This document shows, piece after piece, positions 17,442-26,096 of a stretch of 37,810 bases of DNA (its first letter is position 1; every line of letters begins with the position of its first letter). The stretch comes from Gammaproteobacteria bacterium (GTDB lineage Bacteria > Pseudomonadota > Gammaproteobacteria > SZUA-229), in the NCBI GenBank assembly GCA_016744065.1, contig JADGFA010000041.1:1-37810 (forward strand). The letters are read 5' to 3'. The notes beneath the pieces are model-generated. The model was not told where the DNA came from, did no database searches, and saw only the letters and a list, made by a program, of their open reading frames with translations. The translations under genes were made by a program, and so were the position numbers.

Positions 17442-18895
17442 GTTCAAAATCATCGACACGTCGAATACTAGGCCCATTTAACCGAGTTGAAGGTGACCTG
17501 GAAGTACAGGTTGAAGTTGAAGATGGTGTTATCGTTAAAGCCTGGGTTAACTCACCTCTGTTTCGTGGTTTTGAACAAATATTACACGGTAAAGACCCGA
17601 TTGATGCACTTGTTTACACCCCAAGAATTTGCGGTATCTGTTCAGTATCACAATCAGTAGCTGCGGCTCAGGCGCTGGCAGCATCGATGGATATAACACC
17701 TTGCCCTAACGGAGAACTGGCTACCAATTTAATTTTAGCGGCAGAAAATCTGGCAGATCATCTGACCCACTTTTATCTATTTTTTATGCCCGACTTTGCA
17801 CGTGAAAGTTACAGCAAAAAAGCCTGGTTTAATGACACCCATGAGCGTTTTAAAGCACAAACAGGTAAAGCCGCTCGACAGGTTCTACCTGCCCGTGCAT
17901 CTTTTCTGCACTTAACGGGCATACTGGCTGGAAAATGGCCTCACTCACTGGCAATTCAACCCGGCGGTACTACACGCCCTATTGAAGCGCAGGAAAAAGT
18001 CAGGCTGCTTACAACCATCAGTGCATTTCGCCTGTTTTTAGAAGAAGTATTATTCGATGATAAACTTGAACAGGTTGCATCACTTTCATCAGAGAATGAA
18101 TTAAAAATCTGGCAGGAACAACATCCTGATTCAGATTTCGCACGCTTTCTAAATATTGCCGATGATCTTAAGTTATCTGAAATAGGGGGAGCCAGTGATC
18201 GCTTTCTCAGTTACGGAGCATACAAAACAAATAACGAACATTTATTTAATAGCGGTGTATGGCAACAACACACCCAAACATTAAACCCCGATGAAATTAC
18301 TGAAGACATAAGCCATAGCTGGCTTAATGTACAAAACGAACCTAAACATCCATATTTTGGTATTACTATTCCAGGAGAACTTAATAACACTGGTTATAGT
18401 TGGTGTAAATCACCCCGCCTGAATAATCAGGTTGTGGAAGTGGGTGCCATTTCACGTCAAATGGTTGATGGCCATAAACTCATTCGTGATCTGGTATCAA
18501 ATAGCGGAGCTAATGTTCGTAACCGCATAATTGCCCGATTATTAGAATTAGCTCTGGTCGTTCCTGTAATGGAAGAGTGGGCTAAAAAACTACAACCTAA
18601 AGAAGTATTTTGTTTACACAGTAAAATACCTGATGAAGCACAGGGTGCCGGAATGATTGAGGCAGCACGTGGCAGCCTGGGCCATTGGGTACGAATTAAA
18701 AATGGCCGCATTCTTAACTATCAGATTATAGCACCCACTACCTGGAATTTTTCACCGCGTGATGCAGATGATAAACCGGGTGCGCTTGAACTGGCACTTC
18801 AAAATACATATGTAGGTGAAGATAAAAATGCCTCGGTAATTATTCAACATATCATTCGTTCTTTCGATCCCTGCATGGTATGTACGGTACATTAA
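17438..18895 (+). CDS. hupV: Regulatory (H2-sensing) hydrogenase large subunit
   Basis: A 485-residue NiFe subunit with ligands Cys65 and Cys68 (RICGIC) and Cys479 and Cys482 (DPCMVC). It ends exactly at His485 of DPCMVCTVH, so no protease step is needed, a hallmark of sensor hydrogenases. Ile67 and Phe115 occupy the gas-channel positions that are Ile62 and Phe110 in R. eutropha HoxC, where they narrow the channel and keep O2 out; HupL has Val at the first. It starts inside the end of hupU and is followed by hypF after one base. Confidence 0.97.
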   Translation: MSSKSSTRRILGPFNRVEGDLEVQVEVEDGVIVKAWVNSPLFRGFEQILHGKDPIDALVYTPRICGICSVSQSVAAAQALAASMDITPCPNGELATNLILAAENLADHLTHFYLFFMPDFARESYSKKAWFNDTHERFKAQTGKAARQVLPARASFLHLTGILAGKWPHSLAIQPGGTTRPIEAQEKVRLLTTISAFRLFLEEVLFDDKLEQVASLSSENELKIWQEQHPDSDFARFLNIADDLKLSEIGGASDRFLSYGAYKTNNEHLFNSGVWQQHTQTLNPDEITEDISHSWLNVQNEPKHPYFGITIPGELNNTGYSWCKSPRLNNQVVEVGAISRQMVDGHKLIRDLVSNSGANVRNRIIARLLELALVVPVMEEWAKKLQPKEVFCLHSKIPDEAQGAGMIEAARGSLGHWVRIKNGRILNYQIIAPTTWNFSPRDADDKPGALELALQNTYVGEDKNASVIIQHIIRSFDPCMVCTVH

Positions 18896-18896
18896 T

Positions 18897-21284
18897 ATGA
18901 TAGCGAGAGCCGATTCTATTTTTACTGAGCACAACCTGATTACACGAACTTTACGTGTGCGTGGTTTAGTTCAGGGTGTCGGTTTTCGCCCTACGGTCTG
19001 GCGTCTGGCAAATCAATTTAAACTAGCCGGTAATGTCTGTAATGACGGTGAAGGTGTGTTGATAAATATTTATGGTAAATATGCAAACATCAATAATTTC
19101 ACACAGGCCTTAATCACTGACTGCCCCCCACTAGCGCGCATAGATTCTGTCGAGCAACTTGCCTGTATCACTAAAATTACAGATAAAAATTTTCAGATTA
19201 TTAATAGTAAGCACGGTAAAGTAGCTACAGGTATTGTTGCCGATGCAGCTACTTGCAACGATTGCTTAGATGAATTAATGACACCTTCAGATCGTCACTA
19301 TCATTATCCATTTCTTAATTGCACCCACTGCGGTCCCAGATTTTCTATTACTCGTAAAATACCCTATGACAGAGCCAACACCAGCATGTCTAGTTTTAAA
19401 CTTTGTGGTAGTTGTAAAGATGAATATAAAAACCCGGCAGACCGACGTTTTCATGCGCAACCAACAGCTTGCGCCAGTTGCGGTCCGGAAATCTGGTTAT
19501 GCAATAAAAACGGTAAAATCATCACGTCTTTTAACTCAATTGATAATACGGTTATAAAAGAAACGGCAAGGCAAATAAAACAGGGAGCCATTATTGCAAT
19601 CAAAGGTATTGGTGGAATTCACCTTGCCTGTGACAGCAACAATAAACAAGCAATAGAACAACTACGAGAGCGTAAAAACCGTCCACATAAAGCGCTTGCG
19701 CTAATGGCAAACAGCCTCGAACAGGTTCGTCATTACTGTAGAGTCAGCCAACTTGAAAGTGAAGCACTTACAAGTCCCGCAGCACCTATTGTAATTCTCG
19801 ATGCACTCACCACAAAACTGCTTCCGGAAAATATTGCGCCAGGTCAAAAGCAATGGGGGTTTATGCTGCCATACAGTCCATTGCATCATTTATTAATGGC
19901 CGAACTGGATTATCCAATTGTACTAACATCGGGTAACCTTTCTGATGAACCACAATGTATTGAAAATGAGGATGCATTAAAACGTTTAAGCAGTATTGCA
20001 GATATTTTTCTATTACATAATCGGCCAATTGAAAATCGCATTGATGACTCAGTTGTGCGACAGATGAATGATAAAATGCAGGTTTTACGTAGAGCAAGAG
20101 GCTATGCCCCCGATCACATACCCTTACCTGCCGGATTTACTAACCACTCCCCTGTTCTTGCATTGGGTGGTGAATTAAAAAGTACTTTCTGTCTGTTAAA
20201 AAATGGTCATGCAATTCTTTCACAACATATTGGCGACCTGGAAGATGCACGTACATTTGATGATTATCAGAAAAACATCTCCCTGTACCTTGATCTTTAC
20301 GCGCACAAACCAGAAGTATTAGTTACTGATAATCATCCAGAATACCTCTCCTCCAAATTAGGTATTGAATGGTCTGAAAAGAAAAAAACAGCACTTGTCC
20401 AGGTGCAGCATCACCATGCTCACATCGCTGCCTGTATGATTGAAAACAATATTGATATTGATGAGACTTCCGTTATTGGTGTTGCATTTGATGGGCTGGG
20501 TTTTGGCGATAATGATACTTTATGGGGGGGTGAATTTTTACTGGCTAATTATCAAAGCTACAAGCATCTGGCACAACTTAAACCCGTTGTTATGCCGGGT
20601 GGTTCTCAGGCTATGCGTGAACCCTGGCGTAATACCTGGGCACAACTCAACTCGGTATTTGGCTGGGACGTATACACTAACAAATATGCACAACTTGAGT
20701 TGAGTCAATTACTCAATAATAAACCCATTAAAACTTTGCAACAAATGATAAACAGGGGTATTAATTCACCATTAGCATCATCTGCCGGTCGCCTGTTTGA
20801 TGCAGTCGCTGCAGCAACGGGCGTAGCGCCACAACAATGTAGTTATGAAGGTCAGGCTGCAATGGCACTGGAAGCCTGTATTGATAAACAAACCTTAAAA
20901 CAGGTTTCACCCTATCATTTCAAACTAGATAAACAAAACCAGGTGTACCAGCTTGACCCAACACCAATGTGGATAAATTTACTGAATAATTTAAAAGCAA
21001 AAACAGCAAACAATATCATCTCTGCCCGTTTTCATCGTGGGCTTGCACAGGCCATTATTGATACTTCAAGCCTGCTTGCCAGTGAAAATAAAATCAATCG
21101 CATTGTACTGAGCGGTGGCGTATTTCAAAATCGTACACTATTTGAACTTGTTGTTACTGGACTAGAGAAAAAAGACTTACAGGTACTCACTCACCACAGA
21201 GTACCCGCAAATGATGGCGGACTTTCACTGGGTCAGGCTGCAATAGCCGTGGCTCGTGAAATAAAACAGAAGAAATTAAAGTAG
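18897..21284 (+). CDS. hypF: HypF carbamoyltransferase for cyanide ligand synthesis
   Basis: A 795-residue enzyme that turns carbamoyl phosphate and ATP into carbamoyl-AMP and transfers the carbamoyl group to the C-terminal Cys of HypE. The domains are in family order: acylphosphatase (VRGLVQGVGFRPT, about 20-110), two zinc-finger pairs (CNDC...CTHC and CGSC...CASC, about 118-200), YrdC-like (about 215-400), and Kae1-like with the HHHAHIAACM metal motif near residue 505. Length is slightly above the usual 750-780. No clear ribosome site is visible beyond the end of hupV, suggesting re-initiation. Confidence 0.97.
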   Translation: MIARADSIFTEHNLITRTLRVRGLVQGVGFRPTVWRLANQFKLAGNVCNDGEGVLINIYGKYANINNFTQALITDCPPLARIDSVEQLACITKITDKNFQIINSKHGKVATGIVADAATCNDCLDELMTPSDRHYHYPFLNCTHCGPRFSITRKIPYDRANTSMSSFKLCGSCKDEYKNPADRRFHAQPTACASCGPEIWLCNKNGKIITSFNSIDNTVIKETARQIKQGAIIAIKGIGGIHLACDSNNKQAIEQLRERKNRPHKALALMANSLEQVRHYCRVSQLESEALTSPAAPIVILDALTTKLLPENIAPGQKQWGFMLPYSPLHHLLMAELDYPIVLTSGNLSDEPQCIENEDALKRLSSIADIFLLHNRPIENRIDDSVVRQMNDKMQVLRRARGYAPDHIPLPAGFTNHSPVLALGGELKSTFCLLKNGHAILSQHIGDLEDARTFDDYQKNISLYLDLYAHKPEVLVTDNHPEYLSSKLGIEWSEKKKTALVQVQHHHAHIAACMIENNIDIDETSVIGVAFDGLGFGDNDTLWGGEFLLANYQSYKHLAQLKPVVMPGGSQAMREPWRNTWAQLNSVFGWDVYTNKYAQLELSQLLNNKPIKTLQQMINRGINSPLASSAGRLFDAVAAATGVAPQQCSYEGQAAMALEACIDKQTLKQVSPYHFKLDKQNQVYQLDPTPMWINLLNNLKAKTANNIISARFHRGLAQAIIDTSSLLASENKINRIVLSGGVFQNRTLFELVVTGLEKKDLQVLTHHRVPANDGGLSLGQAAIAVAREIKQKKLK

Positions 21285-21298
21285 GTAGGTAATTAATT

Positions 21299-21589
21299 AT
21301 GTGTTTAGGTATTCCAGGTCAAATTATTGAAATCACAGATAAAGATAATCTCATTGCTAAAGTTGATGTTTCCGGTGTTAAACGCCCGGTTAATATTGCC
21401 TGCATCGTCAATGATGAACATCCTGTAGAAAACTGTATTAATGACTGGGTGTTAGTGCACGTTGGCTTTGCTATGAGTCGAATAGACGAAGAAGAAGCAA
21501 AAAAAACACTTACACTCTTAAATGAACTTGGTGAAATACAGGAAGAAATTGCAGCAATGAATGCTAGCCAGGTTATTCTGGAGAATTAA
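21299..21589 (+). CDS. hypC: HypC Fe(CN)2CO chaperone
   Basis: A 96-residue protein starting MCLGIPGQI with the essential Cys2. It partners HypD in assembling the Fe(CN)2CO group and carries it to pre-HupL or pre-HupV. The DWVLVHVGFAMSRIDEEEA segment is the canonical HypC core. A second HypC-like protein, HupF, occurs earlier in the operon, so the two may divide roles between general assembly and large-subunit protection. It follows hypF by 14 bp. Confidence 0.97.
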   Translation: MCLGIPGQIIEITDKDNLIAKVDVSGVKRPVNIACIVNDEHPVENCINDWVLVHVGFAMSRIDEEEAKKTLTLLNELGEIQEEIAAMNASQVILEN

Positions 21590-21591
21590 TT

Positions 21592-22317
21592 ATGTCACAA
21601 GAAAGCGACAAACATAATAATCCACTTCATGAACTGTATCCTTTTCTACACGGAGAAAAGAAAGATACTGAAAGTGAAAATGCAGCTTTACTGGAATCTA
21701 TAAAACAAAAATCACAACACTCTTTAGATATAAAACAACAGTTTTTTACTGACAATGCCCAGGCACTTATTGAAGCTGCACACGCGGTTGCTAATGTATA
21801 CCATAATAAAGGCCGAATATTCACAATGGGTAACGGCGGCTCCAGTTGTGATGCTGCACATCTTGCTGTTGAATTTCAACACCCTGTTACTGCCGGGCGA
21901 CCAGCACTGCCTGCTATGAATTTATGCATTGATACAGCAATGATTTCCGCTGTTAGCAACGATCTGGGAGTACGCCACATTTTTGTTCGTCAACTTGCCG
22001 CACATGCACAATCTAAAGATGCTGTTGTCGGTTTTTCCACCAGTGGTAACTCCGAAAATCTGATGGAAGGCTACCGCAAGGCCAGAGAATTAAAAATGAC
22101 AACAATAGGCTTTGCCGGTGGTGATGGTGGTGCAATGAAGAGCAGTAATCTATTAGATCATTGCCTGGTAGTTGAAACCGATTCTATTCATCGTGTACAG
22201 GAAGTCCATGTAACCTGTTATCACATTCTCTGGGATCTGGTGCATACCCTGCTCGCCGATCAACGTGGCCGTTTTGCCGAAAATAAACCCTGTAACAATG
22301 AGGAGAAACCGTCATGA
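21592..22317 (+). CDS. GmhA-like SIS-domain phosphosugar isomerase within the hyp operon
   Basis: A 241-residue SIS protein similar to sedoheptulose-7-phosphate isomerase. The phosphate loop NGGSSCDAAH and FSTSGNSEN and all four positions that bind zinc in E. coli GmhA are kept: His90, Glu94, Gln203 and His211. An N-terminal extension of about 45 residues is longer than in GmhA. It begins 2 bp after hypC (GGAG ribosome site) and overlaps hypD by 4 bp, so it is an integral operon member. No other heptose or LPS gene is nearby. A role in hydrogenase maturation or metabolite supply is an inference from position only; catalysis on heptose phosphate remains possible. Confidence 0.85.
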   Translation: MSQESDKHNNPLHELYPFLHGEKKDTESENAALLESIKQKSQHSLDIKQQFFTDNAQALIEAAHAVANVYHNKGRIFTMGNGGSSCDAAHLAVEFQHPVTAGRPALPAMNLCIDTAMISAVSNDLGVRHIFVRQLAAHAQSKDAVVGFSTSGNSENLMEGYRKARELKMTTIGFAGGDGGAMKSSNLLDHCLVVETDSIHRVQEVHVTCYHILWDLVHTLLADQRGRFAENKPCNNEEKPS

Positions 22318-23486
22318 AATATGTTGACGAATTCCGCGACCCAATAAAAGCAAAAGCATTATTTAATGAAATTCATGCACTAAAAGATAAAATAAAAAGA
22401 GTCGATAATAAACCACTGCAATTAATGGAGTTCTGTGGCGGTCATACACATACTATATTTCGTTATGGTATAGAACAAATGTTACCCGACTGGATTGAAC
22501 TGGTACATGGACCAGGTTGCCCGGTTTGCGTTTTACCTATGGGGCGTGTTGATGACTGCGTTACATTAGCAGAGCGTCCAGATGTTATCTTTACCACTTT
22601 TGGTGATGCCATGCGGGTTCCCGGCTCTAAAAAAAGCCTGTTACAGGCTAAAGCTGACGGTGCAGATATACGCATGGTTTACTCACCGCTTGATGCTTTA
22701 GAGCTCGCCAGAAAAAATCTTGATCGTCAGGTTATTTTCTTTGCTTTAGGCTTTGAAACAACGATGCCAAGCACAGCTTTAACTGTTTTACAGGCTGAAA
22801 GTGAAGGTATAGAAAATTTTTCTTTATTCTGTAACCACATTACAACTGTACCTACAATTAAGGCCATACTCGATTCGCCTGACATGCAAATTGACGGTTT
22901 CCTGGCACCGGGTCACGTTAGTATGGTTGTTGGTGAAAAACCATTTGAATTTGTTGCTGAAACCTACGACAAACCCATTGTGGTAACCGGTTTTGAACCA
23001 TTGGATATATTGCAATCTATCTGGATGGTTCTAAAACAACTTGCAGAGAATCGTTGTGAGGTTGAAAACCAGTATGCTCGCATTGTTGCTGCAACAGGTA
23101 ACCCTCCCGGGCTAGATGCAATTAGCAAAGTTTTTGAATTACGTGAATTTTTTGAATGGCGTGGTCTTGGTTCAATTGATCATTCAGGTGTAAAAATGCG
23201 TGAACATTTTTCAGGCTTCGATGCAGAGCGTAAATTTTCAGTGCCTAATATTAAAATTGCTGATCCAAAATCCTGCCAATGTGGCGAAGTGCTCAAAGGT
23301 GTTATTCGCCCCTGGGAATGTAAAGTATTTGGTTCATCATGCACACCTGAAATACCGATGGGCGCATTAATGGTTTCAACTGAAGGTGCTTGCGCAGCGT
23401 ACTATAACTTTGGCAATCTGCCCGAATTATTAGCCAAACGTAAACAGAAAAAGCTAAATAACGATACTGAGGAGTCAGCAGCATGA
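22314..23486 (+). CDS. hypD: HypD Fe-S scaffold for Fe(CN)2CO assembly
   Basis: A 390-residue iron-sulfur protein that, with HypC, forms the scaffold where iron receives CN and CO. Signature segments are present: FCGGHTHTIFRYG with Cys41, HGPGCPVC with Cys69 and Cys72, GFETTMPSTA, CNHITTVPTI, and the C-terminal cysteines (KSCQCGEVLKG, WECKVFGSSC, GACAAYYN) that ligate the [4Fe-4S] cluster. Length is typical. It overlaps both neighbours by 4 bp. Confidence 0.97.
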   Translation: MKYVDEFRDPIKAKALFNEIHALKDKIKRVDNKPLQLMEFCGGHTHTIFRYGIEQMLPDWIELVHGPGCPVCVLPMGRVDDCVTLAERPDVIFTTFGDAMRVPGSKKSLLQAKADGADIRMVYSPLDALELARKNLDRQVIFFALGFETTMPSTALTVLQAESEGIENFSLFCNHITTVPTIKAILDSPDMQIDGFLAPGHVSMVVGEKPFEFVAETYDKPIVVTGFEPLDILQSIWMVLKQLAENRCEVENQYARIVAATGNPPGLDAISKVFELREFFEWRGLGSIDHSGVKMREHFSGFDAERKFSVPNIKIADPKSCQCGEVLKGVIRPWECKVFGSSCTPEIPMGALMVSTEGACAAYYNFGNLPELLAKRKQKKLNNDTEESAA

Positions 23487-24535
23487 GCACTGCCCAGGTA
23501 AAACGCAAACTACGTTCCGATATTATTACACTGGCACATGGCAGTGGTGGCAAAGCAATGCGTGATTTAATTGAAGATGTTTTTGTTGGTGGCTTTAATA
23601 ATACACATCTCTCACAACTGGAAGATCAGGCGCGCTTTGACTTAAACAGTCTTACTGCTCAGGGTGATCGACTAGCTATGACAACTGACTCCTATGTAGT
23701 TGATCCACTCTTTTTTCCGGGCGGTGACATTGGTAAATTAGCCATAACCGGAACAGTGAATGACCTTGCCGTGGGTGGTGCAAAACCATTATATCTGACC
23801 TGTGGAATGATTATTGAAGAAGGTTTTCCAGTAGAAGATTTACGCCGAATTGTCACATCCATGAAAGCCACAGCAGATGCTGCTGGTGTAAGCATTGTCA
23901 CAGGTGATACCAAAGTTGTTCATAGAGGTGCAGCCGATAAATTATTTATTAATACAGCAGGCATAGGTGTTATTCCACAAGGCGTAAATATTACAGCAAG
24001 TCGTGCACAGGTCGATGATGTAATTATTATCAATGGTTATGTCGGTGATCATGGAGCAGCTATTGTTGATGCTCGCGGCGAAATGGAATTAGAAAATACC
24101 ATTGAAACAGATTGTCAGTCACTTAATGGTTTAATTGAGACAATGCTTGAAGTATGCCCAGATATTCATTGTATGAGAGATGCAACTCGTGGTGGTATAG
24201 CTACTGTACTAAATGAGTTTGCAGAATCCAGTAATGTCAGTATTACATTAAATGAAGCCGCTCTGCCTGTTCGTGCAGAAGTTCGTGGCATGTGTGAAAT
24301 TCTTGGCCTTGATCCTTTATATCTTGCTAATGAAGGTAAAGTAATCGCCATAGTACCTGCAGACAGTGCGGATGATTTACTTAGTGCGATGAAACAACAG
24401 GCCGCAGGTATTGATAGTGCCATTATCGGCACTGTAAAGGCCGAGCCATCAAGTCGTGTTGTATTAAATACAAGTTTTGGCGGTGAACGTATTGTTGATA
24501 TGCTTGTTGGCGAACAGCTGCCTAGAATTTGTTAA
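23483..24535 (+). CDS. hypE: HypE dehydratase for cyanide ligand synthesis
   Basis: A 350-residue PurM-like enzyme. HypF places a carbamoyl on the C-terminal cysteine, which HypE dehydrates with ATP to a thiocyanate for transfer to HypCD. The terminal PRIC with Cys350 is intact, and LAHGSGGKAMRDLI at residues 17-30 and TTDSYVVDPLFFPGGDIG are the family signatures. It is the last canonical hyp gene; two further genes follow without a break. Confidence 0.98.
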   Translation: MSTAQVKRKLRSDIITLAHGSGGKAMRDLIEDVFVGGFNNTHLSQLEDQARFDLNSLTAQGDRLAMTTDSYVVDPLFFPGGDIGKLAITGTVNDLAVGGAKPLYLTCGMIIEEGFPVEDLRRIVTSMKATADAAGVSIVTGDTKVVHRGAADKLFINTAGIGVIPQGVNITASRAQVDDVIIINGYVGDHGAAIVDARGEMELENTIETDCQSLNGLIETMLEVCPDIHCMRDATRGGIATVLNEFAESSNVSITLNEAALPVRAEVRGMCEILGLDPLYLANEGKVIAIVPADSADDLLSAMKQQAAGIDSAIIGTVKAEPSSRVVLNTSFGGERIVDMLVGEQLPRIC

Positions 24536-24540
24536 TTTTA

Positions 24541-25134
24541 ATGAATAACAATTTAACAATTCATTCAACAACTGAAGATACAACTGTAAATATTTTTGTA
24601 AATGGTGAATTAGCTTCTTTTGATTATGAAGATTTAAAAACATATCATCAGGGTGATTCATGGTTTGGTTGTACAGTTGGATTCAGAGCAATGCAAGTTG
24701 CCGCACGTGAGCTTTCTAATCAGTCAGTCTGGTCACGTGAAAACCTGTCGGTCGTTAACGGACACCCTGGCTCAGGTGTTAAAGATGCCATCGAATTAAT
24801 CACCGCCACTATTTCATCGAAGCATTATCAGCTACTTGACAATATTAATGATCAGGGCTGTTACCGTAATATGAAATTTGAATGGTGGGTAACAAACAAA
24901 CATAAAACAATCCATATAAAGTTACATAGCAACATCATACCGGAAAAATTTTTTATACTACTCGATAGAATTAATTCCAACGAAGAAAGAACAACTGATC
25001 ATGATGAATTTGATCAAATAAAAATTAAATTAAGTAATAAGCTATGGAGTCAGTCGCTGGATGCATCTTTTGATTTTAATCATTCATCAGCCCTTTCAGT
25101 TAATGACTCAACTTACAGTAAAGAGACAAAGTAA
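24541..25134 (+). CDS. Degenerate FmdE-like protein downstream of hypE
   Basis: A 197-residue protein. Residues about 32-90 resemble the N-terminal domain of FmdE (formylmethanofuran dehydrogenase subunit E family): HQGDSWFGCTVGFRAM aligns with the HGHLCPG-GYRA region and GVKDAIELITATI with the DAIQvlTGCT region. The conserved Cys before DAI and the GCT Cys are missing, and there is no C-terminal zinc ribbon. The last ~80 residues match nothing I know. A TTG at 24529 overlapping hypE is an alternative start; the ribosome site is poor either way. It sits between hypE and a nickel permease, sharing one base with the latter, which suggests a role in nickel handling or maturation (inference). Alternative: a lineage-specific protein with chance resemblance. 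Confidence 0.6.
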   Translation: MNNNLTIHSTTEDTTVNIFVNGELASFDYEDLKTYHQGDSWFGCTVGFRAMQVAARELSNQSVWSRENLSVVNGHPGSGVKDAIELITATISSKHYQLLDNINDQGCYRNMKFEWWVTNKHKTIHIKLHSNIIPEKFFILLDRINSNEERTTDHDEFDQIKIKLSNKLWSQSLDASFDFNHSSALSVNDSTYSKETK

Positions 25135-25841
25135 TGCTAAGTTTATTATTTATTGGTTTTTTAATTGGCATGCGCCATGCCCTGGATGCAGATCATGTTG
25201 CAGCCGTTGCTTCACTTGCCACAAATACTCATTCACTTAAAAGCACAATCAGACAGGGTGCTATCTGGGGGCTTGGCCATACTATTACACTATTTCTATT
25301 TGGCTCCATCGTTATTTTGACCGATATTATTATTCCTGAAAACATGGCATTAGGGCTTGAATTTGCTGTTGGTATCATGCTGCTTTTTTTAGGCATTGAT
25401 GTTATTAGAAAAATGATACATAACAAAGTTCATTTCCATACACATCAGCATGATAATAAAAAACAACATTTTCATGCCCATAAACATATAAATGAAGTCA
25501 CTCACAACCCGGAAAATCATCAACATAGCCACATTAGTAAATTCCCACATAAAGCACTTTTTATTGGTTTAATGCATGGTATGGCTGGCTCAGCAGCTTT
25601 AATACTGCTTACCTTAAAAACGGTCCCCTCACCTGCAACAGGTATGATATATATTCTATTATTTGGAATTGGTTCAATATTGGGTATGGCTGCGCTTTCT
25701 GTCGTTATAGCCATACCATTAAAATATGCTGCAAAAGGTCTCACCTGGATAAATAACAGCCTACAGGGCATTATAGGCATTGCAACGATCGCTTTGGGGT
25801 TAACTCTAATTTATGATATTGGCATACATTATTTCAATTGA
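25134..25841 (+). CDS. Nickel/cobalt permease, NiCoT/UreH-like, with His-rich loop
   Basis: A 235-residue membrane protein with about six spans. The first helix carries the NiCoT metal signature RHALDADHVAAV (His15, Asp20, His21). A cytoplasmic or periplasmic loop (about residues 97-140) has many His (FHTHQHDNKKQHFHAHKH and NHQHSHIS), and a second metal-type motif GLMHGMAGSAALILL follows. It should import nickel for the hydrogenases in this operon, of which it is the last gene, starting on the final base of the preceding one. Smaller than HoxN (about 350 residues) and nearer to the short UreH/HupE-sized permeases; cobalt cannot be excluded as substrate. Confidence 0.85.
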   Translation: MLSLLFIGFLIGMRHALDADHVAAVASLATNTHSLKSTIRQGAIWGLGHTITLFLFGSIVILTDIIIPENMALGLEFAVGIMLLFLGIDVIRKMIHNKVHFHTHQHDNKKQHFHAHKHINEVTHNPENHQHSHISKFPHKALFIGLMHGMAGSAALILLTLKTVPSPATGMIYILLFGIGSILGMAALSVVIAIPLKYAAKGLTWINNSLQGIIGIATIALGLTLIYDIGIHYFN

Positions 25842-25953
25842 AAATTAAATTTAATAACACACAAAACTTTTATTACCAAAGTGAATTGTTTTGCTAAAAC
25901 AATGCATATATAAGCCACCTATAAAATACCTTATATATTTTAAATATCATAAT

Positions 25954-26000
25954 ATCCACAATTAAGTTTAACCATGATTTACATGTGGATGTTTGTTTTT
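25954..26000 (+). terminator. Possible terminator after the hyp operon
   Basis: ATCCACA (25954-25960) and TGTGGAT (25984-25990) can pair as a 7-bp stem around a 23-nt loop, followed by GTTTGTTTTTTG. The large loop makes this weak. Another hairpin at 25885-25903 (ATTGTTTT-GCT-AAAACAAT) lacks a T-tract. Together they may mark the end of the 18-kb transcript. Confidence 0.3.
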
Positions 26001-26096
26001 TGTATATTAAAAATTATAATACTTTATCAATATTAATTATTTTACTTGATATAGTGAATTGTTGAAAATACGCTAAGTTTAAACAGGAACTCAATA

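Noticed and set aside
21592..22317. Calling the SIS gene gmhA of LPS heptose synthesis
   Set aside because: Zinc ligands fit, but no gmhB, hldE or waa gene is present and it is translationally coupled to hypD; the name would assert a function the context does not support.
24541..25134. The gene after hypE as HupE or HypX
   Set aside because: It has no membrane helices as HupE would, and none of the formyl-transferase or enoyl-CoA hydratase-like motifs of HypX.
25885..25903. Hairpin ATTGTTTT-GCT-AAAACAAT as the terminator of the hyp operon
   Set aside because: The stem is AT-only apart from one G-C pair and is not followed by a T-tract; the structure at 25954-26000 is a slightly better candidate.
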